A stretch of DNA of 17,047 bases from JAQUOA01 sp037443785 (lineage in GTDB: Bacteria > Bacteroidota > Ignavibacteria > UBA10030 > UBA8401), in the NCBI GenBank assembly GCA_037443785.1, contig JBBINR010000053.1, forward strand, positions 1 to 17,047. Direction: 5' to 3'. Below the pieces are notes generated by a model that was not told the origin of the DNA, did not search any database, and saw nothing but the letters and a program-made list of their open reading frames with translations. Positions 6,942 through 13,947 of this stretch are shown here, one piece after another (position 1 is the stretch's first letter; every line of letters starts with the position of its first letter). The translations under genes and the position numbers were made by a program.

Positions 6942-7394
6942 ATGAAACTCATCATCATCGCTGCGTTGAATCGTAAAAGAGTGATTGGCCGAGGTGGAAA
7001 AATTCCGTGGCATATTCCTGAAGATCTGAAGCGATTTAAAGAATTGACGATGGGGCACGCGTTGCTGATGGGGCGAAAAACGTACGAATCAATTGGCAAG
7101 AAGCTTCCCGGACGGAGAAACGTTGTCATCACTTCGCAGTCCCTTCCTAATATTGAGCATTACCATTCTATCGACGAAGCGCTCGGTGCTGTTAAAGAGG
7201 AAGAAAAAGTTTTTGTCATCGGCGGAGGAGAAATCTTCCGGCAAACAATGCATCGAGTCGATGAACTTTTTTTGACGGTCGTGAATAACGAAGAGAGTGG
7301 AGATGCATTTTTTCCTGAATTTGAAACTGAATTTCAAATTCAGGAAATAGAAAAACATCAGGGATTTGTTTACAAAAGATTTGAAAGAAAATAG
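6942..7394 (+). CDS. folA: Dihydrofolate reductase
   Basis: This 150-aa protein is a standard-length dihydrofolate reductase, reducing dihydrofolate to tetrahydrofolate with NADPH in the cytoplasm. Visible family features are the N-terminal strand LIIIAALNRKRVIGRGGKIPW (3-23), the catalytic acid Asp28 in IPEDLKRFK, the NADPH-binding MGRKTYESIG (43-52) and LPGRRNVVIT (55-64), and VIGGGEIF (92-99). It lies 29 nt downstream of thyX and is probably co-transcribed. There is no clear Shine-Dalgarno sequence, and a hairpin abuts the start. The 3' end carries a 16-bp perfect inverted repeat (7311-7347), and the stop is separated by one base from the stop of the convergent OsmC gene, so no room exists for a separate terminator. 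Confidence 0.95.
   Translation: MKLIIIAALNRKRVIGRGGKIPWHIPEDLKRFKELTMGHALLMGRKTYESIGKKLPGRRNVVITSQSLPNIEHYHSIDEALGAVKEEEKVFVIGGGEIFRQTMHRVDELFLTVVNNEESGDAFFPEFETEFQIQEIEKHQGFVYKRFERK
7311..7347 (+). repeat. 16-bp perfect inverted repeat inside the folA 3' end
   Basis: TTTCCTGAATTTGAAA (7311-7326), a 5-nt loop CTGAA, and TTTCAAATTCAGGAAA (7332-7347) form an uninterrupted 16-bp stem within folA codons about 124-136 (PEFETEFQIQE). It has no U-run on either strand but lies 47-84 nt before the tail-to-tail junction of folA and the OsmC gene. Confidence 0.8.
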
Positions 7395-7395
7395 A

Positions 7396-7812
7396 TTAGA
7401 CTACTTCAACGCTATATGTAATTTTTGCCCCCGCCGCTTCCAGTGTTTTTGAAACAGAGCAATATTTTGTAATTGATAATTCAACTGCTCGTTCAGCTTT
7501 TTCTTTTGGGAGATTCCCTTTGAATTGAAAATGAGCATGAACAGTTTTCCAGAGATTTGCATCCTTTCCTGTTTCGCGTTCCGCATCTAATGTTATTGTC
7601 ATCTCGAACGGTTCTAAACGCTGCTTTTTTAAAATCGAAATCACATCGATCGAACTGCATCCACCGAGCGCGGCAATAAGCATTTGCATCGGACGAAAGC
7701 CTTCATCATTACCGCCTGAAGATTTTCCATTATCAATAATTATAGTATTGCCGTTCTCATTTTTTGCCTCCATTTTAAAATCACTGTTGATACGGCGAAC
7801 TTCAATTTTCAT
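7396..7812 (-). CDS. OsmC family protein (YhfA-like)
   Basis: This 138-aa protein has the OsmC/Ohr fold signature: a central FRPMQMLIAALGGCSSIDVISIL helix with Cys52, and a second cysteine, Cys118, in ITKYCSVSKTLE. These are the two positions that reduce organic hydroperoxides in Ohr/OsmC enzymes. The GGCSSIDVI context and short length place it closer to the YhfA-like branch, whose physiological substrate is not well established, so peroxide detoxification is likely but not certain. A strong ribosome site (GAGAGGAT, five bases before the ATG) supports the start. It is convergent with folA with a one-base gap and divergent from nfeD (106-bp shared upstream region). Confidence 0.88.
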   Translation of the reverse strand: MKIEVRRINSDFKMEAKNENGNTIIIDNGKSSGGNDEGFRPMQMLIAALGGCSSIDVISILKKQRLEPFEMTITLDAERETGKDANLWKTVHAHFQFKGNLPKEKAERAVELSITKYCSVSKTLEAAGAKITYSVEVV

Positions 7813-7918
7813 ACAATCCTCTCTTATTTAGAGAAATATACAAAAGATTTCGCATCGGCGAAATTGCAATTACATTATTCTTTCAATATTATCGTACGTC
7901 AAACAATTCGGAGAAAAA

Positions 7919-8371
7919 ATGTTCGATACATTGTCTAACGAATTAATGTGGTTCCTCATCGGGTTGATTTTTTTGCTCGCAGAATTTATGATTCCCGGTT
8001 TCGTTATCTTCTTCTTTGGTGTCGGCGCATGGGTTGTTGCTATACTTCTGTGGGTTAATATCAATCTTTCTTTTAATGACCAGCTTTTTATTTTTCTGAT
8101 CTCGTCGATCATTTCTCTCGTTCTGTTCCGCAGGTACGGGAAAAAATATTTTCAGGGCAAAGTAAAAACCGACGATGCGCAAACGTTTGATGATATCCGC
8201 GGTGAAAAAGCAACGGTGATGGCCGATATTATGCCGAACGGCGTCGATGGAAAAGTTGAATTTCACGGTACGCTGTGGAACGCCGAATCGGATGTTGTAA
8301 TTCAAAAAGGGAAGATTGTTGAAATTCTTGAACGCAATAATCTTACGCTGAAAGTTAAACCTGTTCAATAA
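7919..8371 (+). CDS. NfeD-like membrane protein with OB-fold domain
   Basis: This 150-aa protein has the short NfeD layout. Two or three membrane spans lie at about residues 8-28, 32-50 and 55-75 (with the acidic LLAEFMIPGF in the first), followed by a soluble beta-rich C-terminal domain (about 90-148, ATVMADIMPNGVDGKVEFHG) that fits an OB fold. NfeD proteins act with an SPFH/stomatin-type partner in membrane microdomains; E. coli YbbK with QmcA is the model. That partner is encoded 34 nt downstream here. A GGAG site six bases before the ATG supports the start. Confidence 0.88.
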   Translation: MFDTLSNELMWFLIGLIFLLAEFMIPGFVIFFFGVGAWVVAILLWVNINLSFNDQLFIFLISSIISLVLFRRYGKKYFQGKVKTDDAQTFDDIRGEKATVMADIMPNGVDGKVEFHGTLWNAESDVVIQKGKIVEILERNNLTLKVKPVQ

Positions 8372-8405
8372 AATCTGTAATTCATTCAGAAAGGATTTTT
8401 CTGTT

Positions 8406-9362
8406 ATGGAAATACAAGCGATTATTCTTATTGGCCTGATATTTTTTGCTTTTATTATTCTCTTAAAAACAGCACGCGTTGTTCCGCAAAAAACGGTATT
8501 CATCGTCGAGCGGCTCGGGAAATTTCACGCAACACTGGAAGCTGGGTTTCATATTTTGATTCCATTTATCGATCGCATTGCCTACAAGCATTCACTGAAG
8601 GAAATGGTGATCGATGTCCCCCCGCAAAGCTGCATTACCAAAGATAATATCGGTGTCGAAGTAGATGGGATTTTATATATGCAGATCACCGATCCTGTGA
8701 AAGCATCATACGGAGTTGATAATTATATTTTTGCTTCGACCCAGCTGGCACAAACAACAATGCGCAGTGAGATCGGGCGCATTGATCTCGACCGAACGTT
8801 TGAAGAACGAGATAAGATCAATCAAGAAATTGTTATGGCGGTGGACAAAGCTGCATCGCCGTGGGGATTGAAAGTAACACGACATGAAATTAAGAATATC
8901 GTTCCACCCGCAAGCATTAAAGATGCGATGGAAAAACAGATGCGTGCCGAACGTGAAAAACGAGCTTTGATTGCGGAATCTGAAGGTGACAAGCAAGCGA
9001 AGATCAATCGTGCCGAAGGTGATAAGCAAGAAGCGATAGCACGTTCTGAAGGTGAAAAGATGAAACGCATCAATGAAGCGGAAGGACGCGGTCAAGAAAT
9101 TGAACGCGTTGCTCAAGCCACGGCAAAGGGAATCAGAGAAATTGCCGCCGCAATAAATGAGCGAGGCGGTTCTGACGCTGTGAACTTGAGAATTGCAGAA
9201 CAGTATCTCGGTGAATTTGGGAAGCTTGCGCAGAAAAATAATACCATGATTATTCCGTCGAATCTTTCTGATGTTGCGACAACGGTATCAACAGTGGCAA
9301 AAATATTTTCGGGAATGAGTCAGCAGCAAGCTGATGAAGTAAAAGATGCAAAGAAGAAGTGA
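8406..9362 (+). CDS. SPFH/Band 7 membrane protein, QmcA/stomatin-like
   Basis: This 318-aa protein has one N-terminal membrane anchor (residues about 5-22), an SPFH/Band 7 domain (about 24-180, VPQKTVFIVERLGKFHATLEAGFH, then the conserved RSEIGRIDLDRTFEERDKIN), a long charged coiled coil with an 11-residue period (182-247), and a conserved tail (LRIAEQYLGEFGKLA, NTMIIPSNL). It matches the QmcA-type SPFH group in length and order. Such proteins form large rings in the inner membrane and are linked to membrane quality control and FtsH regulation. The upstream nfeD gene is its usual partner. The AAGGA ribosome site at 8391-8395 lies largely in the loop of a small hairpin (CAGAAA-GGATT-TTTCTG, 8387-8403), which may modulate translation. 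Confidence 0.92.
   Translation: MEIQAIILIGLIFFAFIILLKTARVVPQKTVFIVERLGKFHATLEAGFHILIPFIDRIAYKHSLKEMVIDVPPQSCITKDNIGVEVDGILYMQITDPVKASYGVDNYIFASTQLAQTTMRSEIGRIDLDRTFEERDKINQEIVMAVDKAASPWGLKVTRHEIKNIVPPASIKDAMEKQMRAEREKRALIAESEGDKQAKINRAEGDKQEAIARSEGEKMKRINEAEGRGQEIERVAQATAKGIREIAAAINERGGSDAVNLRIAEQYLGEFGKLAQKNNTMIIPSNLSDVATTVSTVAKIFSGMSQQQADEVKDAKKK
8949..9146 (+). repeat. Six consecutive 33-nt (11-residue) repeats in the SPFH coiled coil
   Basis: In register, the units are EREKRALIAES, EGDKQAKINRA, EGDKQEAIARS, EGEKMKRINEA, EGRGQEIERVA and QATAKGIREIA. The middle four begin GAAGG(T/A) at the DNA level (8982, 9015, 9048, 9081). An 11-residue (hendecad) period implies a straight or slightly right-handed coiled coil, as seen in SPFH ring walls. 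Confidence 0.85.
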
Positions 9363-9369
9363 AAGATAA

Positions 9370-9402
9370 AACCTTGCGAAGGTTCTAAACCTTCGCAAGG
9401 TT
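9370..9402. terminator. Strong 15-bp hairpin between convergent genes, probable bidirectional terminator and dispersed repeat
   Basis: AACCTTGCGAAGGTT (9370-9384), a 3-nt loop CTA, and AACCTTCGCAAGGTT (9388-9402) form a perfect 15-bp stem in the 50-bp gap between the SPFH gene and the minus-strand outer-membrane protein. Each arm is itself nearly palindromic. There is no long U-run. Position and strength favour transcription termination in both directions. Near-palindromic ACCTTGCGAAGG-type units look like a dispersed genomic repeat, which cannot be tested in one window. Confidence 0.7.
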
Positions 9403-9412
9403 ATGGAAGTAT

Positions 9413-10117
9413 TTAAAACATCGAACCTAAATTGATCGTAATAAAAAATCCGCCAAATTCTTTTTTCTTGTTTACTTTTCCGGGCTTGGGATTTGCAAAA
9501 TCGGTGTAGTCGGTCGGTCCCTGCATACTGGCAATACCGCCTTGAACGGGCACAAAATAGTATCGAATATTCACTCCGGATAATGTTCCCATATCGCTTC
9601 CAAAAAATGCCCCGATGCCGACATATCCGCCTGCCGTAAAATATGAATGCGCATAACCCCAACTGCTGAACCATTCTTTTTCATATGGTGCTGCGAGTAT
9701 TAATGTTGGTCCTGCGCCTGCGTTAATGTAGGGCCGAAAACTGTCGGTAATATCATCGGCAAATATACGATACTGAACTCCGAGCATCAGCGGCATTAAC
9801 AAAAAGCGATTTATTTTTCCGGGGCTGTAGGTTTGTCCCCAGTAATCAACATACTCAATTTCATTTTCGTCTTTCGAGTCGGCAATTCCGAATGTCATTG
9901 TTCCGGAAAGTTCACGGTCAAATTCCCTTCTGTAAAATCCAGCCGCACCAAAACCATTGTTTGAAAGCAGGATATCAATTCCCCATGCATCATGCATTTC
10001 CGTTTTGGTCGGGAGAGTAAGATTTTTATTAGGCGATTCAAAAATAATTGTCGAATCCGTTTGTTGCGCGGAAAGAACCGTTGCGACACAAATCAAAAGA
10101 AGAAGTATTTTTTTCAT
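9413..10117 (-). CDS. Outer-membrane beta-barrel-like protein of unknown function
   Basis: This 234-aa protein starts with a clear signal peptide (MKKILLLLICVATVLSAQ, cleavage likely after SA). The mature part alternates hydrophobic and polar residues with many aromatics and glycines, for example GFGAAGFYRREF, MLGVQYRIF, YINAGAGPTLILA, FTAGGYVGIGAFFG and VNIRYYFVPV. It ends in a strand with terminal Phe (FFITINLGSMF), as outer-membrane barrels commonly do. An eight-stranded porin-like or OmpW/OmpA-like barrel is plausible, but no specific family is recognised. A strong GAGGTGAT ribosome site precedes the ATG. It lies 39 nt downstream of the rlmI-like gene on the same strand and may be co-transcribed, without an obvious functional link. 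Confidence 0.75.
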   Translation of the reverse strand: MKKILLLLICVATVLSAQQTDSTIIFESPNKNLTLPTKTEMHDAWGIDILLSNNGFGAAGFYRREFDRELSGTMTFGIADSKDENEIEYVDYWGQTYSPGKINRFLLMPLMLGVQYRIFADDITDSFRPYINAGAGPTLILAAPYEKEWFSSWGYAHSYFTAGGYVGIGAFFGSDMGTLSGVNIRYYFVPVQGGIASMQGPTDYTDFANPKPGKVNKKKEFGGFFITINLGSMF

Positions 10118-10156
10118 ATCACCTCACCGTAAATATTTTCTACTCTACATAACGTA

Positions 10157-11335
10157 TCATTCTACACTGAATAACGCAAATTTTAGATAATGAGTTTCAG
10201 GCATCGAAGGTAGTGTCGGATGATCGGGCGATGCGCCTGAAAATCGCAGCAATTGGACTTTTCTTCCTGCTTTGACACTGCTGTCGTTGATAACGTTTAA
10301 AAATGTCTCTTGATCGATATGATGGGAACATGACGCAGAAACAAAAATTCCAGGAGAAGAAACAAGTTTCAGGCCGTTGGTGTTGATTTCTTTATATCCT
10401 TTTATTGCAGTCGAAACCGTTTTTCTGCTTTTGGTAAATGAGGGGGGATCAAGAACGACGATATCCCATTTCTTGTTCGCAACGATTGCTTCGTTTAGAA
10501 ATTGGAACACATCGACAGTGTGGAAATTCATGGTACTTAATTTATTGAGTGCCGCATTTTCTTTTGCGCGCTGGATTGCGTCCTCGGAGACGTCGACGCT
10601 GTCCACTTTTTTTGCACCAAACGCCGCAGCATACATACCAAAACCGCCTTCATTGCAAAAGCAATCAAGCACGGTTGCGTTGGATGCGAATGGTTTTAAT
10701 GCGAGACGATTCTCGCGTTGGTCGAGGAAAAATCCGCTCTTTTGTCCGCTGAAAATATCGATTGAAAATTTTACTCCGTTTAAATCAACAACAGCAGGTT
10801 CAATGGTGCCGCGCAAAATATTTTTCCGCAGGGGAAGATTCTCAAGAGTGCGGAGCGTTGATTCATTTCGCTCGACAATTCCTTTCGGAGAAAAAATCTT
10901 TTCGATAACATTGCAAATTATGTCGATGCGCTGATCCATTCCTGCGGAAAATGTTTGCAGTGAAATGTGTTCGTTGTATTTATCGATGATTAATCCTGGG
11001 AGAAAATCACTTTCGCCATAGACGACACGGAATGTTTCGCTTTCAGGAAATAATCGCTTTCGTAATTGATAGGCAGACCGAATATGACGTTCAAAGAAAC
11101 CTTCGTCAACCGGTTCAACTTTTGGAGATAAAAATCGAATCGCTATAAGAGAATGAGGATTGTAAAATCCGATGCCAAGAGATTTTCCATCAGAGCGGAG
11201 AATCTCCACAACGTCTCCACTTTCAGGCTTTCCTTCATTGCGATGAATCTCGTTGCTGAAAATCCATTGATGTCCGCTCAACAGCCGGCGTTCTTCGTTC
11301 TTTTTTAAAATAACATGTTTTTCAAGTGCGCTCAT
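10157..11335 (-). CDS. rlmI: Class I SAM-dependent rRNA large-subunit methyltransferase, RlmI-like
   Basis: This 392-aa protein has the RlmI arrangement: an N-terminal PUA RNA-binding domain (residues 1-70, with RRLLSGHQWIFSNEI), a linker domain, and a Rossmann methyltransferase domain. Key motifs are GQKSGFFLDQRENR (197-210), the SAM-binding VLDCFCNEGGFG (222-233), DPPSF at 296-300, and SCS with Cys336, the expected catalytic position for a 5-methylcytosine enzyme. The tail GASPDHP (368-374) is also conserved. E. coli RlmI methylates C1962 of 23S rRNA. The same role is likely here, although some relatives have other rRNA targets. No Shine-Dalgarno sequence is visible before the ATG. The gene is divergent from era across 109 bp. 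Confidence 0.88.
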   Translation of the reverse strand: MSALEKHVILKKNEERRLLSGHQWIFSNEIHRNEGKPESGDVVEILRSDGKSLGIGFYNPHSLIAIRFLSPKVEPVDEGFFERHIRSAYQLRKRLFPESETFRVVYGESDFLPGLIIDKYNEHISLQTFSAGMDQRIDIICNVIEKIFSPKGIVERNESTLRTLENLPLRKNILRGTIEPAVVDLNGVKFSIDIFSGQKSGFFLDQRENRLALKPFASNATVLDCFCNEGGFGMYAAAFGAKKVDSVDVSEDAIQRAKENAALNKLSTMNFHTVDVFQFLNEAIVANKKWDIVVLDPPSFTKSRKTVSTAIKGYKEINTNGLKLVSSPGIFVSASCSHHIDQETFLNVINDSSVKAGRKVQLLRFSGASPDHPTLPSMPETHYLKFALFSVE

Positions 11336-11444
11336 GGCATTAAAGTATTAAGAAATTAGTGAGAATCAAAGTAGGGATTCATCGATGCTGAAAGTAAACA
11401 ATAATGTATTTTTTTAGAGCTTTTTTTTTCCGTACATTTATTCA

Positions 11445-12359
11445 ATGAATGAAACAAAGAATAACTTTCGAGCGGGATATGTTGCGCTGATTGGCGAGCC
11501 GAATGTCGGTAAATCAACGCTTCTTAACTCGCTGCTGCAGCAAAAAATTTCCATCGTTACCAGCAAGCCGCAAACAACGCGTCATAAGATTCTTGGAATC
11601 GTCAGTGGAGCCGATCATCAGATTATTTTTCTCGATACACCGGGAATTATCAAACCAAAATATTTATTGCAGGAAGTAATGATGCGTTTTGCATCGTCCG
11701 CAGTAGAAGATGCCGACGTTGTGCTGCTGCTTGTTGATGCCGACAAAGCGAAGCGAAAAGAGTATGACGGAAATAATGAAGCGATTGAAAAAATCAAAGC
11801 GGCGAACAAAACAACATTTCTGATTGTTAACAAGATTGATCTTCTCAAAAAAGAAGAAGTTCTGCCTTTGCTGGTAGAACTTCAAGTACTGTTTCCGTTC
11901 GATGAAATTGTTCCGCTCTCGGCATTGAAATCATTCAATACGAAAGAATTGCTTCAAACCATTACCAAATATTTGCCGGAACATGTTCCATATTACGACA
12001 CGGACATTGCCAGCGACGCGCAGGAACGATTCTTTGTCAGCGAAATTATTCGTGAAAAGATTTTTGAACAATTCTCGAATGAAGTTCCGTATTCAACGAC
12101 GGTTGATATCGTCGATTTTAAAGAACGAGAAATGGGAAAGCATTTTATTTCTGCCGATATTATCGTTGAACGGGAATCGCAAAAAGGAATTTTAATCGGA
12201 CGGCAAGGTGCCGCGTTAAAAAAATTAGGAAGTATTGCGCGGAAATCGATCGAAGAATTCGTCGGTCATTCCGTCTTTTTGGAATTGCATGTGAAGGTTC
12301 GTGAGAACTGGCGGGAGAATAAAGATTGGCTTCAGCGGTTTGGTTACAAACAGGAATAG
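11445..12359 (+). CDS. era: GTPase Era (ribosome assembly)
   Basis: This 304-aa protein is full-length Era, a GTPase that binds the 3' end of 16S rRNA and assists 30S assembly. GTPase motifs are complete: G1 GEPNVGKS (17-24), G2 at Thr44-Thr45 in PQTTRH, G3 DTPG (64-67), G4 NKID (129-132) and G5 SAL (159-161). A type II KH domain follows, with GILIGRQGAALKKLG (248-262). The start lines up with other Era proteins. There is no clear Shine-Dalgarno site, because the ATG is preceded by a T-rich stretch. Upstream is divergent rlmI, and downstream is a repeat-filled 304-bp gap, so era is probably transcribed alone. Confidence 0.96.
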   Translation: MNETKNNFRAGYVALIGEPNVGKSTLLNSLLQQKISIVTSKPQTTRHKILGIVSGADHQIIFLDTPGIIKPKYLLQEVMMRFASSAVEDADVVLLLVDADKAKRKEYDGNNEAIEKIKAANKTTFLIVNKIDLLKKEEVLPLLVELQVLFPFDEIVPLSALKSFNTKELLQTITKYLPEHVPYYDTDIASDAQERFFVSEIIREKIFEQFSNEVPYSTTVDIVDFKEREMGKHFISADIIVERESQKGILIGRQGAALKKLGSIARKSIEEFVGHSVFLELHVKVRENWRENKDWLQRFGYKQE

Positions 12360-12390
12360 CATATTCAATATAGTCCGTTTCTGCAAGAAG

Positions 12391-12507
12391 TCTCAAAAAT
12401 CAAAAATTTGTCATTGCGAGCTGTTTTTTAGCGAAGCAATCTCCAGAAAAATTCAAAAGATTGCTTCAGTCGCTTCGCTCCTTCGCAATGACAGTCCATT
12501 TTTGAGA
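12391..12507. repeat. Palindromic repeat element (TGTCATTGCGAG type) downstream of era
   Basis: Nested inverted repeats span this region. The outer arms are TCTCAAAAAT (12391-12400) and ATTTTTGAGA (12498-12507). The next arms are TGTCATTGCGAG (12409-12420) and CTTCGCAATGACA (12481-12493). The inner arms are GAAGCAATCT (12433-12442) and AGATTGCTTC (12458-12467). CATTGCGAG...GAAGCAATC...GATTGCTTC...CGCAATGAC is a layout I know as a common intergenic palindrome in many bacterial genomes. The RNA would fold into a long imperfect hairpin and may protect or terminate the era transcript. No coding capacity is seen. It carries no transposase and looks like a REP or MITE-like element. Confidence 0.8.
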
Positions 12508-12540
12508 TGGCTCCTAAAATTAGATGTTGTGTTTTTCATA

Positions 12541-12605
12541 GCTGAGAGCGCAAAGATCGCCAAATTTTTTTGTTAAGTGTATTAAGAAACCTCTGCGTTC
12601 TCAGC
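12541..12605. repeat. Second inverted-repeat element (CTTTGCG/CTCTGCG type)
   Basis: GCTGAGAGCGCAAAGA (12541-12556) and CCTCTGCGTTCTCAGC (12590-12605) pair at 13 of 16 positions around an AT-rich 33-nt centre. The right side continues into GACCTTTGCGGTGAA (12606-12620), which resembles repeated CTTTGCGG-rich intergenic elements in Bacteroidota relatives. Together with the element at 12391-12507 it accounts for most of the 304-bp gap between era and the DUF1015 gene. Confidence 0.65.
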
Positions 12606-12663
12606 GACCTTTGCGGTGAATTTTATCAGCGCGATCCTTACATAATGAAAGCGAGCAATTATC

Positions 12664-13947
12664 ATGGCAAGCATTAAACCTTTTCGAGCAATTCGCTATA
12701 ATCAAAACAAAGTTTCAATCACCAATGTTGTTGCACCGCCGTACGATGTGATTTCACCGGAACAACAAAACGGATATTACGACAAAGATCAGTGGAACGT
12801 GATTCGTTTGATTTTAGGAAGGGAAGAAGATCGCTACAGTGCAGCGGCAAAGACGTATCATGAGTGGCAGAAGCAACAAATCTTAGTGCGCGATGCACAG
12901 CCGACAATTTATCCGTTGGTGCAGACATTCAAAGGATTAAACGGCGACATGATTCAGCGAAAAGGATTTATCGCTTTATGCCATTTAGAAGAATTTGAAA
13001 AGAAGATCGTTCTGCCGCACGAAAAAACTCTTTCGAAAGCAAAAGAAGATCGATTTAAATTATTCAAAGCGACGAAATCGAATTTCAGCCAGGTGTTTAC
13101 ATTGTATTCCGATCCGCAGAAAAAGATCGACACATTTGTCGATCCGATTAAATCGAGTAAACCCGTTGTTGATGTAGAGTTCGAACAAGTGCAAAATCAA
13201 TTGTGGGCAAACACCGATCAAAAAGTAATCACGAGTATCATTGCTGAAATGGAACCGAACCAAGTATTAATTGCCGACGGTCATCATCGGTATGAAACAG
13301 GATTGGCGTATCGCGATCTGATGCGTTCTCAAAATCCAAATCACACAGGGAAAGAATTATACAACTACATCATGATGTTCTTCACAAATCTTGATGATGA
13401 AGGTTTGGTTATTTTCCCGACACATCGTGTGCTTCATAGTCTTCCAAAATTTGACGGCGCGGCGGTTGTTTCGACATTGCAAAAACATTTTGATGTTCAT
13501 ATCTATCCCAATCAGCAGATGATGATGGATGCGCTTGGAAAACACAATCGCTTTGCGTACGGTTTTGTTTCGAATCATTCTTCGAAATTTTTTGTGGCAA
13601 AATTAAAGAGCGATTCACTGCTTCACGAACTCGTGAAAGATCAGCTTCCTGATGTGGTGAAAGGGTTGGATGTTGTCCTGCTCCATAATTATATCATCCG
13701 CGATCTGCTTGCGGTTTCGCAGGAAGCGCAGGAGAAAAAACTCAATATTCATTATATCCAGAATGTGCATGAATGTGTCGATGAAGTTGCAAAAGGTGTT
13801 TCACAAATTGCATTCTTTGTGAACCCGACAAAGATTGGACAGGTGCGTGAGGTTTCTAAATCGGGAAATACGATGCCGCAGAAATCGACGTTCTTCTATC
13901 CAAAATTAATTTCCGGTTTGGTGTTCAATAAGATGGAAGAAGAATGA
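12664..13947 (+). CDS. DUF1015 family protein
   Basis: This 427-aa cytoplasmic protein belongs to the conserved DUF1015 family. Recognisable parts are the N-terminal IKPFRAIRYN followed by VAPPYDVISPEQ (residues 23-34), ILGREEDRY, HEKTLSKAKEDR in the middle, and the hallmark ADGHHRYETGLAYRD at about 204-218 (His207, His208, Arg209, Tyr210, Glu211). The C-terminal GNTMPQKSTFFYPKL is also characteristic. Length fits. No biochemical function is established for the family as far as I know. The conserved Asp-Gly-His-His-Arg-Tyr-Glu suggests a catalytic or ligand-binding site, and that is inference. The start has only a weak upstream purine stretch. The stop overlaps the start of the EamA gene (ATGA), so the two are translationally coupled. 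Confidence 0.9.
   Translation: MASIKPFRAIRYNQNKVSITNVVAPPYDVISPEQQNGYYDKDQWNVIRLILGREEDRYSAAAKTYHEWQKQQILVRDAQPTIYPLVQTFKGLNGDMIQRKGFIALCHLEEFEKKIVLPHEKTLSKAKEDRFKLFKATKSNFSQVFTLYSDPQKKIDTFVDPIKSSKPVVDVEFEQVQNQLWANTDQKVITSIIAEMEPNQVLIADGHHRYETGLAYRDLMRSQNPNHTGKELYNYIMMFFTNLDDEGLVIFPTHRVLHSLPKFDGAAVVSTLQKHFDVHIYPNQQMMMDALGKHNRFAYGFVSNHSSKFFVAKLKSDSLLHELVKDQLPDVVKGLDVVLLHNYIIRDLLAVSQEAQEKKLNIHYIQNVHECVDEVAKGVSQIAFFVNPTKIGQVREVSKSGNTMPQKSTFFYPKLISGLVFNKMEEE

Noticed and set aside
7396..7812. A redox defence operon formed by the OsmC gene with nfeD and the SPFH gene
   Set aside because: The OsmC gene is on the opposite strand, transcribed away from nfeD, and there is no sequence sign of shared control apart from a 106-bp divergent gap.
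7943..8503. A 186-residue minus-strand frame over nfeD and the SPFH start
   Set aside because: It is the antisense shadow of two well-supported genes with family motifs on the plus strand.
11336..11444. A specific divergent promoter between rlmI and era
   Set aside because: TACATTTA and TACTTTGA resemble TAnnTTTG only partly and have no matching -33 TTTG at proper spacing, so no promoter is annotated.
12391..12507. A full insertion sequence
   Set aside because: No transposase frame lies between the inverted arms; at most this is a non-autonomous element.
12301..12576. A 91-residue plus-strand frame overlapping the era end and the palindromic element
   Set aside because: Its sequence is the translation of the repeat element and of out-of-frame era codons; no independent start signal.
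12391..12620. A CRISPR array or tandem array in the repeat-rich gap
   Set aside because: The repeats are inverted and of different kinds, with no regularly spaced direct repeats and no cas genes nearby.
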